Counted from the stretch's first letter, positions 9,793 to 18,750 are shown. The stretch: 38,295 nucleotides of DNA from Hondaea fermentalgiana (GCA_014084085.1 NPFB01000103.1:7461-45755), one strand, 5' to 3'. The notes: generated by a model not told the origin, from the sequence alone. Made by a program: numbers and translations.

Positions 9793-10386
9793 TCAGGGCG
9801 GCGTCACGGAAAATTTGATCTTTCTGACGTCTCGGTTGGACAAATTTGTTTCGCAAAAAGTTCGAGCTAGCCACGAAAATGCAGCTTGGATTCCCTCTCC
9901 CGTCGCAGCAGAGGTATGTTGAATCTGCCAGAGTCTTCCTCGAATTTGAGAGCAGTTCAGACCGTCTGAAATGTCGGTTCCTGACACGGCACTGCACTGA
10001 TCCTGCTTATTTGCAAGAATGAGGAGGGGAACGCGAGCAAGACGAGGATCTTCCAGAAACGCCTGCAGCGTGTTTCCGGCCTTCTCGAAGCGATTACGAT
10101 CTGTGCTGTCAATGACAAAAATAATAGCATGGACTTTCTCGTAATGATGGCTCCAAATACTTCGGCGCGCGGGGCCACCGCCAAGGTCAAAGCAGTCTAC
10201 TTTAAAGCCCAGAATTGAGAGGCGGACCAAGGCGCAACCTCGAGTTTCAATGAGCTGTTTGCTCGCATGCACATGTTTGTTTGCGGCTTTGTGCAGAATG
10301 CTTGTTTTACCGCTGCCTTCTAGCCCAAGCACAACGACATTTGCCTGTTTGCTGCGTCCCTTGAGTTTTGAGTTGTACGTCCCCAT
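9793..10386 (-). CDS. Divergent ARF-like small GTPase
   Basis: The product is 197 residues starting with ATG. Gly2 and Ser6 match the MGxxxS N-myristoylation rule, as expected for ARF/ARL membrane anchoring. The P-loop is G21-LEGSGKT28; the switch I Thr is probably T48; G3 reads F66-D-L-G-G-G71; G4 is N127-K-Q-D130; G5 is S159-A160. In ARF1, G3 is WDVGGQ, and Gln71 places the water for GTP hydrolysis. Here it is Gly and the preceding Trp is Phe, so intrinsic hydrolysis is probably weak or altered. An extra basic C-terminal tail of about 20 residues follows the last helix. The subfamily is unclear. The protein probably works in membrane traffic or as a GTP-stabilised scaffold. The gene is divergent from UTP4. 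Confidence 0.85.
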   Translation of the reverse strand: MGTYNSKLKGRSKQANVVVLGLEGSGKTSILHKAANKHVHASKQLIETRGCALVRLSILGFKVDCFDLGGGPARRSIWSHHYEKVHAIIFVIDSTDRNRFEKAGNTLQAFLEDPRLARVPLLILANKQDQCSAVSGTDISDGLNCSQIRGRLWQIQHTSAATGEGIQAAFSWLARTFCETNLSNRDVRKIKFSVTPP

Positions 10387-11215
10387 CTCTGCGTAGAGAC
10401 ACTACCCGGGCTCGCTCGTCCTTGGCGCGACCAATTCTTTCTTTCGTCGTGCACTGGCAATTTTTTATGCACGGGCCACGCAGAGCGCAAGCGAGCGTGT
10501 GTTGGTGCGTATGCTTGCAGTGCAGAGCAGTGCAGCGCGTCGTCTTCGCTCTTTTTCGGGAAGAATGAGCTGCAAAACTAATAGCCAAAGGAGATGATTG
10601 ATAGCTGGATAGGTATAAGATTAGCTGGATGAAGGGGTGCCTGACCAAGTATTCTGCCTACTAATTCTGCACCATAAAGTAAGAGAGAGAACGAAAGCAA
10701 AGTTCAGTATTGAACCGAGCTCTCGAAAGTTTGTACTTTCGCCATTAAGCAACTGCAACAAACAGCTAGGGTCAGCGAGCGTCGCATTGGGCCGCCGATG
10801 CGAGTTCTGCCGCACCTCAGCTCGGCTGGAATGAATTGCGAAAAGAATGCTCAAACGGGGTCAAAGAACTCCGAATTCAAACGGCTACATTTGTAAGAAC
10901 TTCTGAAACTTTCATGTCTACTGAAAGGCTACTTTCACAATTGGGTTGCGCACACCGCGGCGTGGGCGCGGACTCGGGTGGGTGGCGGCGGCGAGGCGCG
11001 CCACACGAGTTGAGCAGAACCAACCGCGAGGCACGGCGAGGCGAGGCCAGCCGAGCCGAGCGTGGCAGCGCAGACTTGAGCGGCAGCGCAGGACCTGCGC
11101 GCGCACGAGTCTAAACGAGGATCACGCGGTTGCAAGCTCGCCCTCGATCTGGCTGCGAAGAGAGAAGCGGCGGTCTGGAGACGTCCTTTCCCCCCCCCAA
11201 TTTTTGAGCGAGAAG
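10387..11215. other. Divergent promoter region between ARF-like gene and UTP4
   Basis: This spacer of about 830 bp contains no supported gene. The UTP4 frame stays open upstream to 10946, but that open frame begins with TTG and its residues are composition-driven. A run of nine to ten C lies at about 11188-11198, shortly before the UTP4 start. Confidence 0.5.
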
Positions 11216-13783
11216 ATGGTTCAAACGCGACGCAGGGCCGAGCCCGCCGTGTCTGGGAGCCCAGCAAAGGCACCAGCGACACCTTCGACCTCGGCCAAAT
11301 CGAAGGCAGATAAAGCGAAGTCTAAGACCAAGACCGGAGCCGCGACGGCCAGGAAAGCTTCGGTAGCCAAGCCACGCAGGTCGCGAGCCGCAAGCGAGGA
11401 TCTCGCAAGTGAGGCTGTTTCAACCAATGGCCATGGGCCCGACTCGGCCATCATGGCCAATGGCACCTCCAAATCCGACAAGTCTACCCCTCGCAAGAGA
11501 TCTTTGTCAAATGCGAGTGGATCGGCCGACGCCGGTGCGCCCTCCGCCTCGGCCAATGGTGTTGGTAAGAAGCGTTCCCGTTCCGGGTCCATTAATGGCA
11601 CCACTGGCGTCACCCACTCAGCTGATCTCCAGGCGAAGCAGGAATTTCAAGTGCAACGGTGCCGCTTCATGAACTGGGTGCCGTTCTCTATCACGAGCAT
11701 GAAGGCGAATCTCGCGGGCTCTCAGCTGGCACTGACGCGCGAGAATGGCGCAGTCGAGGTGTGGAACATTGACAAACAAGCTTGGCATCAGGCGATTCAT
11801 GTCCCCGGTCGCGAGGAGCCCGGTTTCGCTGGAACAACCCTTTCCATGGCCTGGGTCGGAAACGAGCGCCTTTTCGGAAGCGATATGGACGGCAATGTCT
11901 TCGAGATTGACATGCGACGCCAGGCGCGCGTTCGCGAGACCTCCTCCTTTGGCGGTGCGGTGTGGTGCATGGACTCGAGCACGGAAGAGGTCACGTCTCA
12001 GAGCGACGAGGCGGGCTCAGAGGACAGCGAGCGTGCCGTAGTAGCAATGGGCTGCGAGGATGGACGCGTCCGAATTTTCGAGGTCCTTCCCGGTCAGGGC
12101 GCAGGCTTGGAGTACGCGCGAGCCTTTCGATCGGTGGCTACAGGACGCGTTCTGGCAATCAAGTACCACCCTGCCCCGGAGCAGCGCCACGTCCTCTACA
12201 CAGCGGGTGTTGACGGTCTCATCCGCAAATGGGACGCCCGCACGGGCCAGGTCATCTTGCAAATCGCGACGGAGTCGTACGGCAAGGTGGAGCCCATTTG
12301 CGTGTGGACTTTGGAGGTTCTGAAAGACAGTACGCTGTTTTCGGGAGATTCGGATGGCCACGTGCACGTCTGGGACTCGCGGGACGAGGCCGGCACATTA
12401 ATTCGTGGTTTTCACGAGCACCGAGCCGATGTGACGACCCTGGCTGTGAGCAAGGACGAGACGACCCTTTTCGCCTCTGGTATTGATTCACGCGTGGCCA
12501 TGTTCCACCGTATCGACGCCACGGATGGCAGCGGAGTGCAGGACTGGGTCTATGGCTACAGTCATCGTCCGCACTCGCGCGACGTTCGGGGCCTGGCAAT
12601 TGTGGACAATGGCCGCATCCTCGCCTCTGGCGGCGACGACACACAAATTTGCTGGTACCCGGTGCGTTCATTCTCCAAGGCGCGTCCCACACGCCTCAGC
12701 CCTTTTTTGCACCAAATCTTGGTCCAGCCCACGTGCAGAGGCAGTTTGTTGCTCGCGCAACATGCCCATCATGTCGAGTTGTGGCAGTCGAAGACGCAAA
12801 ATCACCTGGCCTCGTTGCACTTCAAGGGCCGCATGGGACTACGATGCGCAGCGCTTGCCCCTTCTGGTCGTTTGCTTTTGTGCGCGGATGACGCGGGGCT
12901 CAAGGTATTCTCATTACGTAGTGACGAGGCTGTTGCCGGTGGCGACGTGAGCCTGAAGCGTCTCAACGAAGTGGAACAAAGGTTGCAGAGCCGCGAGGCA
13001 GGCGTGTCTGCACGCGCGGATGGAGTCGTGGTCGCCGCGTGCGTAGCTTCTCCCACACTGTCTCCCGAGGAGGAGAAGGACGGGAAAGAGCTTTTGGTTT
13101 ACGCCTTTCAGTCCGGCCGCGTCTGCGTTGCCCACATTCTCGGCTCTGTCCAGAACTCAGACATGCTCACCTGTTTGGTTTCGTGGGATCCACTTTGGGA
13201 CGGCGCGGCGATCAAGGAAGTCGTCGTTAGTGACGACGGCCGCTGGGTCGCAGTGGCTTCTGCAGGTGGTCAACTTGCCGTCTACGATGTGCAGCTCAAG
13301 AAACTGCAAATGGAGATTCCGCGGGCCTCTCTAGGTGGTGCGCTGTGCAGCGCGCTGCGTTTTCAACCTGACTCACCAGGAATTTTGGCAGTGGCGACAA
13401 TGAGGAACGAAGTCTTCGTCTTTGACGTGCAAGGTCAAAAGCTGACCCCGTGGAGTCTCGCTGCCGCCGGGCGCATGGATCCGCTACTACGTGAGCAACA
13501 CGAGCCTGTCATCGGGATTACTTTTGATAAGGCAGACCCTTCTGTTATGATCTTATGGGGCCGCTGCTTTGCTTGCAAAGTTTCGCTGGCAACATTGCCG
13601 CATGCACTCGAGGCTCATGAATCTGGAACCCTTCGTTTTAGTATGCTGACTCGCTTCAAGCCCATCATACACATGGACTTTGTCGACGAGCACGAGATCC
13701 TCGTCGTTGAGGCTCTTTGGATCAAGGTCATGCAGACGTTCAAGGATCCAATCAAGCGCAAGATTTATGGTGGCGCCACTTAG
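11216..13783 (+). CDS. UTP4: U3 snoRNP/SSU processome WD40 protein UTP4 (cirhin)
   Basis: The product is 855 residues from the ATG at 11216. Residues 1-145 form a low-complexity Lys/Ser/Ala-rich tail with nuclear-signal-like basic clusters. From about 148 the protein follows cirhin: an 'RCRFMNWVP' opening like cirhin's RVRFFNYVP, then WD-type blades such as 'GCEDGRVRIFEV', 'GVDGLIRKWDARTG', 'GDSDGHVHVWDSR' and 'SRDVRGLA...SGGDDTQICWYPV', continuing as a second propeller to the C-terminus. In other eukaryotes UTP4 belongs to the t-UTP/UTP-A complex, which binds nascent pre-rRNA 5'ETS and is needed for 18S processing in the nucleolus. The protein is longer than the roughly 690-residue human form mainly because of the N-terminal tail. 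It is intronless and divergent from the ARF-like gene. Confidence 0.88.
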   Translation: MVQTRRRAEPAVSGSPAKAPATPSTSAKSKADKAKSKTKTGAATARKASVAKPRRSRAASEDLASEAVSTNGHGPDSAIMANGTSKSDKSTPRKRSLSNASGSADAGAPSASANGVGKKRSRSGSINGTTGVTHSADLQAKQEFQVQRCRFMNWVPFSITSMKANLAGSQLALTRENGAVEVWNIDKQAWHQAIHVPGREEPGFAGTTLSMAWVGNERLFGSDMDGNVFEIDMRRQARVRETSSFGGAVWCMDSSTEEVTSQSDEAGSEDSERAVVAMGCEDGRVRIFEVLPGQGAGLEYARAFRSVATGRVLAIKYHPAPEQRHVLYTAGVDGLIRKWDARTGQVILQIATESYGKVEPICVWTLEVLKDSTLFSGDSDGHVHVWDSRDEAGTLIRGFHEHRADVTTLAVSKDETTLFASGIDSRVAMFHRIDATDGSGVQDWVYGYSHRPHSRDVRGLAIVDNGRILASGGDDTQICWYPVRSFSKARPTRLSPFLHQILVQPTCRGSLLLAQHAHHVELWQSKTQNHLASLHFKGRMGLRCAALAPSGRLLLCADDAGLKVFSLRSDEAVAGGDVSLKRLNEVEQRLQSREAGVSARADGVVVAACVASPTLSPEEEKDGKELLVYAFQSGRVCVAHILGSVQNSDMLTCLVSWDPLWDGAAIKEVVVSDDGRWVAVASAGGQLAVYDVQLKKLQMEIPRASLGGALCSALRFQPDSPGILAVATMRNEVFVFDVQGQKLTPWSLAAAGRMDPLLREQHEPVIGITFDKADPSVMILWGRCFACKVSLATLPHALEAHESGTLRFSMLTRFKPIIHMDFVDEHEILVVEALWIKVMQTFKDPIKRKIYGGAT

Positions 13784-14195
13784 ATGTCACAAGATGTACC
13801 GCAGCGATTGCACGTTTAAGACGCAGTCGCGATCCGGGTCGAGCCCAACAACTTCTCGGACTGTTGGGGGAGAAGTCAGGATAGAAGAAAGGAAAGAAAA
13901 GACAAGACAAGAAAAGAAAAGCCAGAAAAAAAGACATCAGCATAACATCATCCACAGATTTATATTCTTTTGGTAAATTCAACATCGCCCTCTGCTCCAG
14001 CTTTGGCTTTGGCTTCGACTTCTCGGCTTTGACTTTTTCTCTTTGACTTTTCGGCTTTTCGCTTTTGTATTTCGTTGCGACTCAAGTGCTTGAGAGATTG
14101 ATACATGCGCCGGGCACACAGCTACCGGCCAATGTGATCAAGTCTTGTCCGTATTTGTACTGTCCTGGCCTGGCCTATCTGGTACGCATCCTAGG
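13784..14195. other. Convergent 3' spacer downstream of UTP4
   Basis: No gene is supported. A purine-rich GAAAA/GACAA tract spans about 13885-13930. A degenerate CTTTGG/CTTTTCGG pyrimidine repeat spans about 14000-14065. Both probably fall in 3'UTR or spacer sequence. Confidence 0.5.
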
Positions 14196-14669
14196 CTACA
14201 CGGACTTGGCCGCCATCATTTCCTCCTTTTCCCTCTGCGCGGCGCGAAATTGCGCGTTTTCGCGGAGAAGGCGATCCGAGAGGAACTCGACGTGAATCCA
14301 GAACTCTGGCTGATCGCCCTTGAGCGCGCCCGCACACGGGCTGCTGAATAGATCGAGGCCCCAGACCACGACGCGCCACGTGAGTCCAATGTCCTTGTCG
14401 CGAGAGTTCCACTCCTTGATGAGAGCCTTGAGGCGCTTGCGCAGCGTGTAGGCCGCCTTGCCGTTGTAGAGCACGAGCTGCGTGAAGGGCGTCGTGTACT
14501 CTGCGCAGACGTCGTTGAGCTCCACGGCTCGCGTCTCGAGCATGTCCATGCCGCCCAGACGGGGCACGACCACGTTCACCACGTCCTCGTACTCGGCAAA
14601 GTCCTTGGCGACGTACTTGCGCGTGCCCTTCCAGCCGGACTCATCCTCGTGCCTGCTCTTCCAGTTCAT
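14196..14669 (-). CDS. Conserved-looking unrecognised 157-residue protein
   Basis: The frame is open from 14801, but the 44 residues before the ATG at 14669 are encoded by a CCTGC repeat and look like 5'UTR, so the start was set at 14669. The remaining 157 residues have balanced composition: a Trp-rich beginning, an acidic stretch near 22-30, a central hydrophobic region with several Trp (near 100-110), and a C-terminal helix rich in Arg, Glu and Ala. There is no signal peptide or membrane helix. I do not recognise a family. Coding is supported by the clean ATG start, the mixed residue use and the contrast with the repeat-like upstream frame. The gene is convergent with UTP4 and in tandem with eL14. 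Confidence 0.6.
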   Translation of the reverse strand: MNWKSRHEDESGWKGTRKYVAKDFAEYEDVVNVVVPRLGGMDMLETRAVELNDVCAEYTTPFTQLVLYNGKAAYTLRKRLKALIKEWNSRDKDIGLTWRVVVWGLDLFSSPCAGALKGDQPEFWIHVEFLSDRLLRENAQFRAAQREKEEMMAAKSV

Positions 14670-14676
14670 CGTGCCT

Positions 14677-14717
14677 TCTGCCCTGCCCTGCCCTGCCCTG
14701 CCCTGCTCTGCTCTGCC
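14677..14717. repeat. (CTGCC)n pentanucleotide repeat in the 5' flank
   Basis: Four to five CTGCC units pass into CTGCT/CTCTG units, directly upstream of the minus-strand start at 14669. They probably lie in the 5'UTR or core promoter. In the open frame they give only an artefactual Gly/Arg/Ala/Glu peptide. Confidence 0.8.
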
Positions 14718-14968
14718 GCTGCCGCTTGCGTCGCTCGGCCGTGCCCGCGCCCGCCCTCCAACGAGCGTCCACGCCCAGGCTCGCGTTTGCGTCCCGCGCA
14801 CGCGGAATTCAGCTTTGCTCCTCTCTGCTCCGCTCTGTTATAGATAGGCAGGCCGGGCCAATGAATCAGTGAATGACTTTATGGATGGACAGTGAGTGTG
14901 TGAATCAATCAATGAATCAATGAATTTTCAGATGATGGCCGAGCCGGCCGGGCCGAGGCAGTGTGAGT

Positions 14969-14980
14969 ACTAGGCCTACC
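14969..14980. promoter_or_regulatory. ACTAGGCCTACC element, copy 1
   Basis: This 12-bp element has an AGGCCT palindromic core with flanking TAGGCCTA. It is identical to the copies at 19154-19165 and 25176-25187. It lies about 300 bp upstream of the 157-residue protein start. A regulatory role is inferred only from the repetition and placement. Confidence 0.35.
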
Positions 14981-15458
14981 GAGCTTAGCCTGGGCCTAGT
15001 ATCGCTGCATCGACGGCGCGTGTGGACAGGCAAGGGAAAGTGATATACGAAGCAAGCACAGCAAGCAACGCAATCGATCTGGCTGTGGCTGCAATGATCC
15101 AGCCACCTTCAGTTAGCCACTGCCATGTTGGCAAAAGGGTGAAGCCCCGACGTAGCGTTTGCGGCGGTGCCGAGAAGCGCCTTGACGATGCGAGCTCGGG
15201 TGTGTCTCGACTCGACTTGACTTGATCGGCAATCACAACAAGCAGAACAAGAACTGAAAACAGCAAGTGAGACCGCAGCCAATAGAAGAAGAGAAGCACA
15301 AGGAGAAAAGGAGACGAGGGAAGGAAGTTGAAGTTGTCATCGTACACACCCACACGAGGACATTCCCCCCCCCCCCAAAAAACAAAATTCAAGTTGCAAA
15401 TCGTGCGGACGCAAAAGAGCAAAAAAGCATGATGTGAGCAGTTTTGAAAAAAAATTAG

Positions 15459-15869
15459 TTACGCAGACGCCTTGAGCTCCTGGAACTTCTTCTTGACAGC
15501 CTTGGCCTTGGCCTTCTTTGCGAGCATGACCTTGAAGCGGTCAAAGTCGTTCATCTCCAACCGTTTGCGGCGCATCTCCAGCTTGCGGGCAAGGGCAGAC
15601 TCCTTCCACTTGTTCTCAAAGTCGGCATCAGCGAGAGCCTTCTTGAGGGACTTCGCGCGGGCCTGAACACCAATGGTCACCTTGATGTCGGTCAGGGTGA
15701 TCCGCTTAATGTTGATCACCTGCCGTTTGACGCCAGTGGTCTCCTCAGGGCCATCAATAAGGACGCGGTTGCTGTCCACCACGTTGATGATCGTGGCCAG
15801 CTTGCCGCAGAGCGGGCCATAGTTGATGAGGACCACGCGGCCCACCTCGACGAACTTGGTGAACACCAT
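15459..15869 (-). CDS. RPL14: 60S ribosomal protein eL14
   Basis: The product is 136 residues from the ATG at 15869. It opens 'MVFTKFVEVGRVVLINYGP', the eL14 signature, with a KOW-like SH3 barrel over the first 60 residues ('GKLATIINVVDSNRVLIDGP'). 'EMNDFDRFKVM.AKK' is the conserved C-terminal helix segment, followed by a Lys/Ala-rich tail. It is a structural protein of the large ribosomal subunit. The frame continues upstream to 15914, but only from TTG, and that part lies partly inside a probable 5'UTR intron. An out-of-frame ATG at 15910 would precede the true start if that intron were retained. Confidence 0.95.
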   Translation of the reverse strand: MVFTKFVEVGRVVLINYGPLCGKLATIINVVDSNRVLIDGPEETTGVKRQVINIKRITLTDIKVTIGVQARAKSLKKALADADFENKWKESALARKLEMRRKRLEMNDFDRFKVMLAKKAKAKAVKKKFQELKASA

Positions 15870-15887
15870 TTTCCCCGATTTGAATTG

Positions 15888-16402
15888 CTGCGAGTACAAA
15901 GCGATTGCATGCAATAAAAGTCAGTTTCACTATCCTCCATGTCGCGCGAGTGGGCAGATGAACGCATGTTCAAGTGACACGTGCTCCTTCTCCTTTTTAC
16001 CCTTCTCTATCCCTTCCCTTCGCAGACGAGGCAATATGGCTTTCTAAGCACTCGTGCCCTTATCCTCAAACCGATCATCTTGCCGTGTAGAGGGCGCAGA
16101 TTGGCGAGAAAACAAAGAAGTACACTCGAGTGCTCGACGCCTTGTGCTCCGCACGCCGGAAGTTGTTCAATTCATTCATGCGCGAGCTAGACCGCCCGCG
16201 GCGCAAGGCGTCTTCTCCGCCAGCCGCACGTCGAGCGCCATCGTGACTGGCCGATCGCTCAGTCTCCAAGCGATCCTCGTCTTCGCCAGCCTCCATCCCA
16301 AACGAACATCCGTCCTCCGCGCAGCTTCGTCGCCGCCGCCGCCGCCGCCGCCGCCCTCTCCCCCGCGCTGGCGAGCTCCGCGCCGCCGCGCCCGAGACGT
16401 AC
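15888..16402 (-). other. Probable 5'UTR intron of eL14
   Basis: On the minus strand the donor reads CAAG|GTACGT at 16402. The acceptor reads ACTCGCAG at 15888, after a pyrimidine-biased stretch with an ACTGAC branch-like site, 18 bp before the start codon. Removing these 515 bases deletes the out-of-frame ATG at 15910. Leader introns are common in ribosomal protein genes. Splicing has not been shown here. Confidence 0.55.
16321..16353. repeat. (CGC)n trinucleotide tract
   Basis: About ten CGC/CCG units lie inside the putative eL14 leader intron. This is simple sequence with no frame of its own. Confidence 0.8.
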
Positions 16403-16848
16403 CTTGACTCGCTCGCTCGCAGCCTGCCGTTCTGCTGACCGCTCCCTCTCTGCTCTCCGCTCTCTCTCTCTCTCCCCTCCCTGCTGCCCGCTTGTTTGCC
16501 CGCCTTGGCCGCCGTGCCCCACCTGCGCCTTTAGCGCCTTTAGCGCACTTGCGCCGCGCCTCCGCGCACTTGCCGCGCCGCTTTATCCACTTGCGCGCGC
16601 GCGCCGCCACAGCCGCTCGTCGCCGCCGCCGCGACTGGTGCCCCGGTAGCAGAGGATATACTTGGATTAGATGAATATTCTAGGTTTAAGAATCGAGAAA
16701 ACGGAGATAGAGATGAATCAGCGAGGATATTCCAGGAAAGCCCATGCCGTGCCCTAACCCTAGCAGAAATTCCGGGGGAACCGGGCCGGGGGCGCCGGAG
16801 GAATTCCGGGAGCGCGAGGACGCGGGGCGCTCTCAGCATTTGCAAGCC

Positions 16849-18750
16849 CTACTGGGACTCGAGGATGCCAAGGATGCGCTTGACGTCCGCGTGCACGGCG
16901 CTGAGCGAGGTGGCCGAGAGCGAGGAAGAGGCAAAGTCTGCCTTGCGAGGGGGCCTCGACGACGCGGACGCCATCGCGTCCGCGGGCTCGAGCTGATTGT
17001 GGATCTCCACCACCAGGTCGTCCACGACAGGCTCGGCCGCATTGGCATCCACGACAGCGCTAAAATCCACGTAACGCTGCATGCCAAGAAGCATGCCGAG
17101 CCAGCCCGACGGGCGAAAGTTCGCCTGGAAAAGAAGCGGGACGCGGGGCTTGTTTAGGGCATACGTGTAGTCTGCTTCGGCGTGGCAGCTATTGGAGAGG
17201 TAGTACTCCTTGGTCATGCAAAGGAGAACGATACTCGAGTTCTCCACAGCAAAGGCCATCTGCTCGAGGATGTTGCCGTGCATCTTGTCAACGTCCATCC
17301 ACACGGAAAAGCCGCGGCGCTCCAAAGCCTTTTTCACCAAAAGGGCCTTGGCTTGCGTGTCCCACTGATACGAGATCATCACGTCGAATTCGGCGCCGGC
17401 GCCATTGGCCTCTTGCTTTTGCTGCTGCAGCAGCTTCTTCTTTGGTTTGCCAGCGCGCGAGCGCGCAGAGGATGACGGCAGGGCGCCACTTTCTGCGACC
17501 CCGAGCTGGAAAAGGCTTCCTTGCACAGCCTCCTGCACCGCCTCGTCCCCGGCGCAAACGTCGTCGGCAGCGAGGTCCTCGAGCAGAGAGGGCGCGCCCT
17601 TGCGGCGCAATTCGCTCGCAAGCTCCTCGTTAAAGGAAAACGTCCACGTCATCTTTGTCAGAGCCTCGAGCACATCGAGCAGTGCAAAGGTGCCATCCGG
17701 GTCCGACTCGTCGCGAAAGAGACCGCGGCCCATGACCTCGGCGCGGACCTCTTCGCGCGGACGTTGCAGCAAGCTCACAATATGGTCGACAGCCCCGAGC
17801 TCGGCGAGTAGAGGAACGTTATTAGGATCGAGAGCAAGGTTGCCAACAGCTCGGAGTGTCTGTGAAAGGGAGAAGTAAATGCGTCCTGCTTTGGCATTGC
17901 CGTCCCCCACCTTGACTTCAAGAAGCGAAATGAGATTTCCGAGCATTTCACGGTCTCCGCCCGGGACTGCATCATTGGAAAGGCCAACCTCAGCGGCCGA
18001 GGAGGCCGCCAGCAGGTTGGCTAAAGCAACGTTTGCAGCCCATTGGTACTCCTCCGGAAACTCGGCCGTGTCGCGCGTGTTGAGAACATGAAGCAGACCG
18101 AGCCCGCATTGCGCGGCGTTGAGACTTGGAATGCACGCGGTGTGGAAGGACATGCGTAACAGCATGAGCAGGCACTTGTTGACCATGCGCTCATGGGGAC
18201 AAGTAAGAAGTGCAGCAACAGCCAAACGCGGCGCTACGTCAGCAAGGGCCTGTGCAGGCTCTGCGTTGAAGCACATCATGGCCCACATGGAGGCCACGCG
18301 TGCTCCGAGGTTAATGTCTCCTTGCCACCACTGTTGCGCGAGGACCTGGACGAGTTGAGGCGTCTCGATAATTTGCATCTTGAGCTGTGGAATGAAAGCG
18401 ACGCTGTAAATAATGGAGACCACGTAGTACCGGGCCAGCGTTCCGAGCAATGGGTCTAAAAGTCTGTCGCGCAGTCTTTCGAGGCCGCCTTCGGCGCTCA
18501 CCATACGTGATCTCTCGAGGTCGCTCTGCATGAAGACGCCGCGCGCAATCTTCTCCAGCGCGAGCACCTCCTTGTCGGGGGACATTTTGCCGCCCCAAAA
18601 GGCGGCGAGGCTTGATCGAAAAACAGCATCGGTGATCGGGGTACCCTTGTTCAGGTCCGGGACCCAGGAATCTTCCGCGACCGTCGCCGAAGGTCGTCTC
18701 TCTGCCTTTTGCAGGCCGAGCCTGAAGATGCCTTGCGACTTGCGGCTCAT
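16849..18750 (-). CDS. ARM-repeat plus C-terminal TIR protein, SARM1-like layout
   Basis: The product is 633 residues from ATG to TAG, intronless. Residues of about 60-420 form an all-helical armadillo-type solenoid; the clearest repeat is at 297-329 ('AVGNLALDPNNVPLLAELGA'). A basic Ser/Lys/Gln linker (about 423-452) precedes a TIR domain at about 455-565: 'FDVMISYQWD' (beta-A/box 1), 'GFSVWMDVDKMHGN' (BB-loop region), and 'SCHAEADY' with E525 at the position of the catalytic Glu of NAD-cleaving TIRs. About 65 Ser/Ala-rich residues follow. There is no membrane helix, signal peptide, SAM, NB-ARC or LRR domain. In animal SARM1 the ARM solenoid senses NMN/NAD and restrains TIR NADase activity; the same arrangement without SAM domains is inferred here. 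A non-enzymatic adaptor role is the alternative. The gene is divergent from the glycosyltransferase. Confidence 0.85.
   Translation of the reverse strand: MSRKSQGIFRLGLQKAERRPSATVAEDSWVPDLNKGTPITDAVFRSSLAAFWGGKMSPDKEVLALEKIARGVFMQSDLERSRMVSAEGGLERLRDRLLDPLLGTLARYYVVSIIYSVAFIPQLKMQIIETPQLVQVLAQQWWQGDINLGARVASMWAMMCFNAEPAQALADVAPRLAVAALLTCPHERMVNKCLLMLLRMSFHTACIPSLNAAQCGLGLLHVLNTRDTAEFPEEYQWAANVALANLLAASSAAEVGLSNDAVPGGDREMLGNLISLLEVKVGDGNAKAGRIYFSLSQTLRAVGNLALDPNNVPLLAELGAVDHIVSLLQRPREEVRAEVMGRGLFRDESDPDGTFALLDVLEALTKMTWTFSFNEELASELRRKGAPSLLEDLAADDVCAGDEAVQEAVQGSLFQLGVAESGALPSSSARSRAGKPKKKLLQQQKQEANGAGAEFDVMISYQWDTQAKALLVKKALERRGFSVWMDVDKMHGNILEQMAFAVENSSIVLLCMTKEYYLSNSCHAEADYTYALNKPRVPLLFQANFRPSGWLGMLLGMQRYVDFSAVVDANAAEPVVDDLVVEIHNQLEPADAMASASSRPPRKADFASSSLSATSLSAVHADVKRILGILESQ

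Larger units (their letters stand above)
14670..15458. other. Spacer between the 157-residue protein gene and eL14
   Basis: No gene is supported. It contains a (CTGCC)n tract right upstream of the 14669 start, an ATGAAT/GAATCA-rich stretch at about 14862-14925, a 12-bp StuI-type palindromic element (14969-14980) and a C run at 15366-15377. The part near 15459 is the 3' flank of eL14. Confidence 0.5.
15870..16848. other. eL14 leader/promoter and spacer to the ARM-TIR gene
   Basis: No further protein gene is supported. The spacer contains the probable eL14 leader intron, a CGCCGC tract at 16321-16353, CTCT-rich promoter-like sequence at about 16440-16480, and a telomere-like CCCTAACCCTAG at 16752-16763. 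The open frames here are Arg/Ala-rich composition products. Confidence 0.5.

Noticed and set aside
10946..11215. N-terminal extension of UTP4 by 90 codons
   Set aside because: It starts at TTG, the residues reflect GC-rich spacer, and a good ATG lies at 11216 before the nuclear-type tail.
14670..14801. 44-residue N-terminal extension of the 157-residue protein
   Set aside because: It is encoded by the CTGCC repeat and GC-rich leader; the ATG at 14669 begins the balanced sequence.
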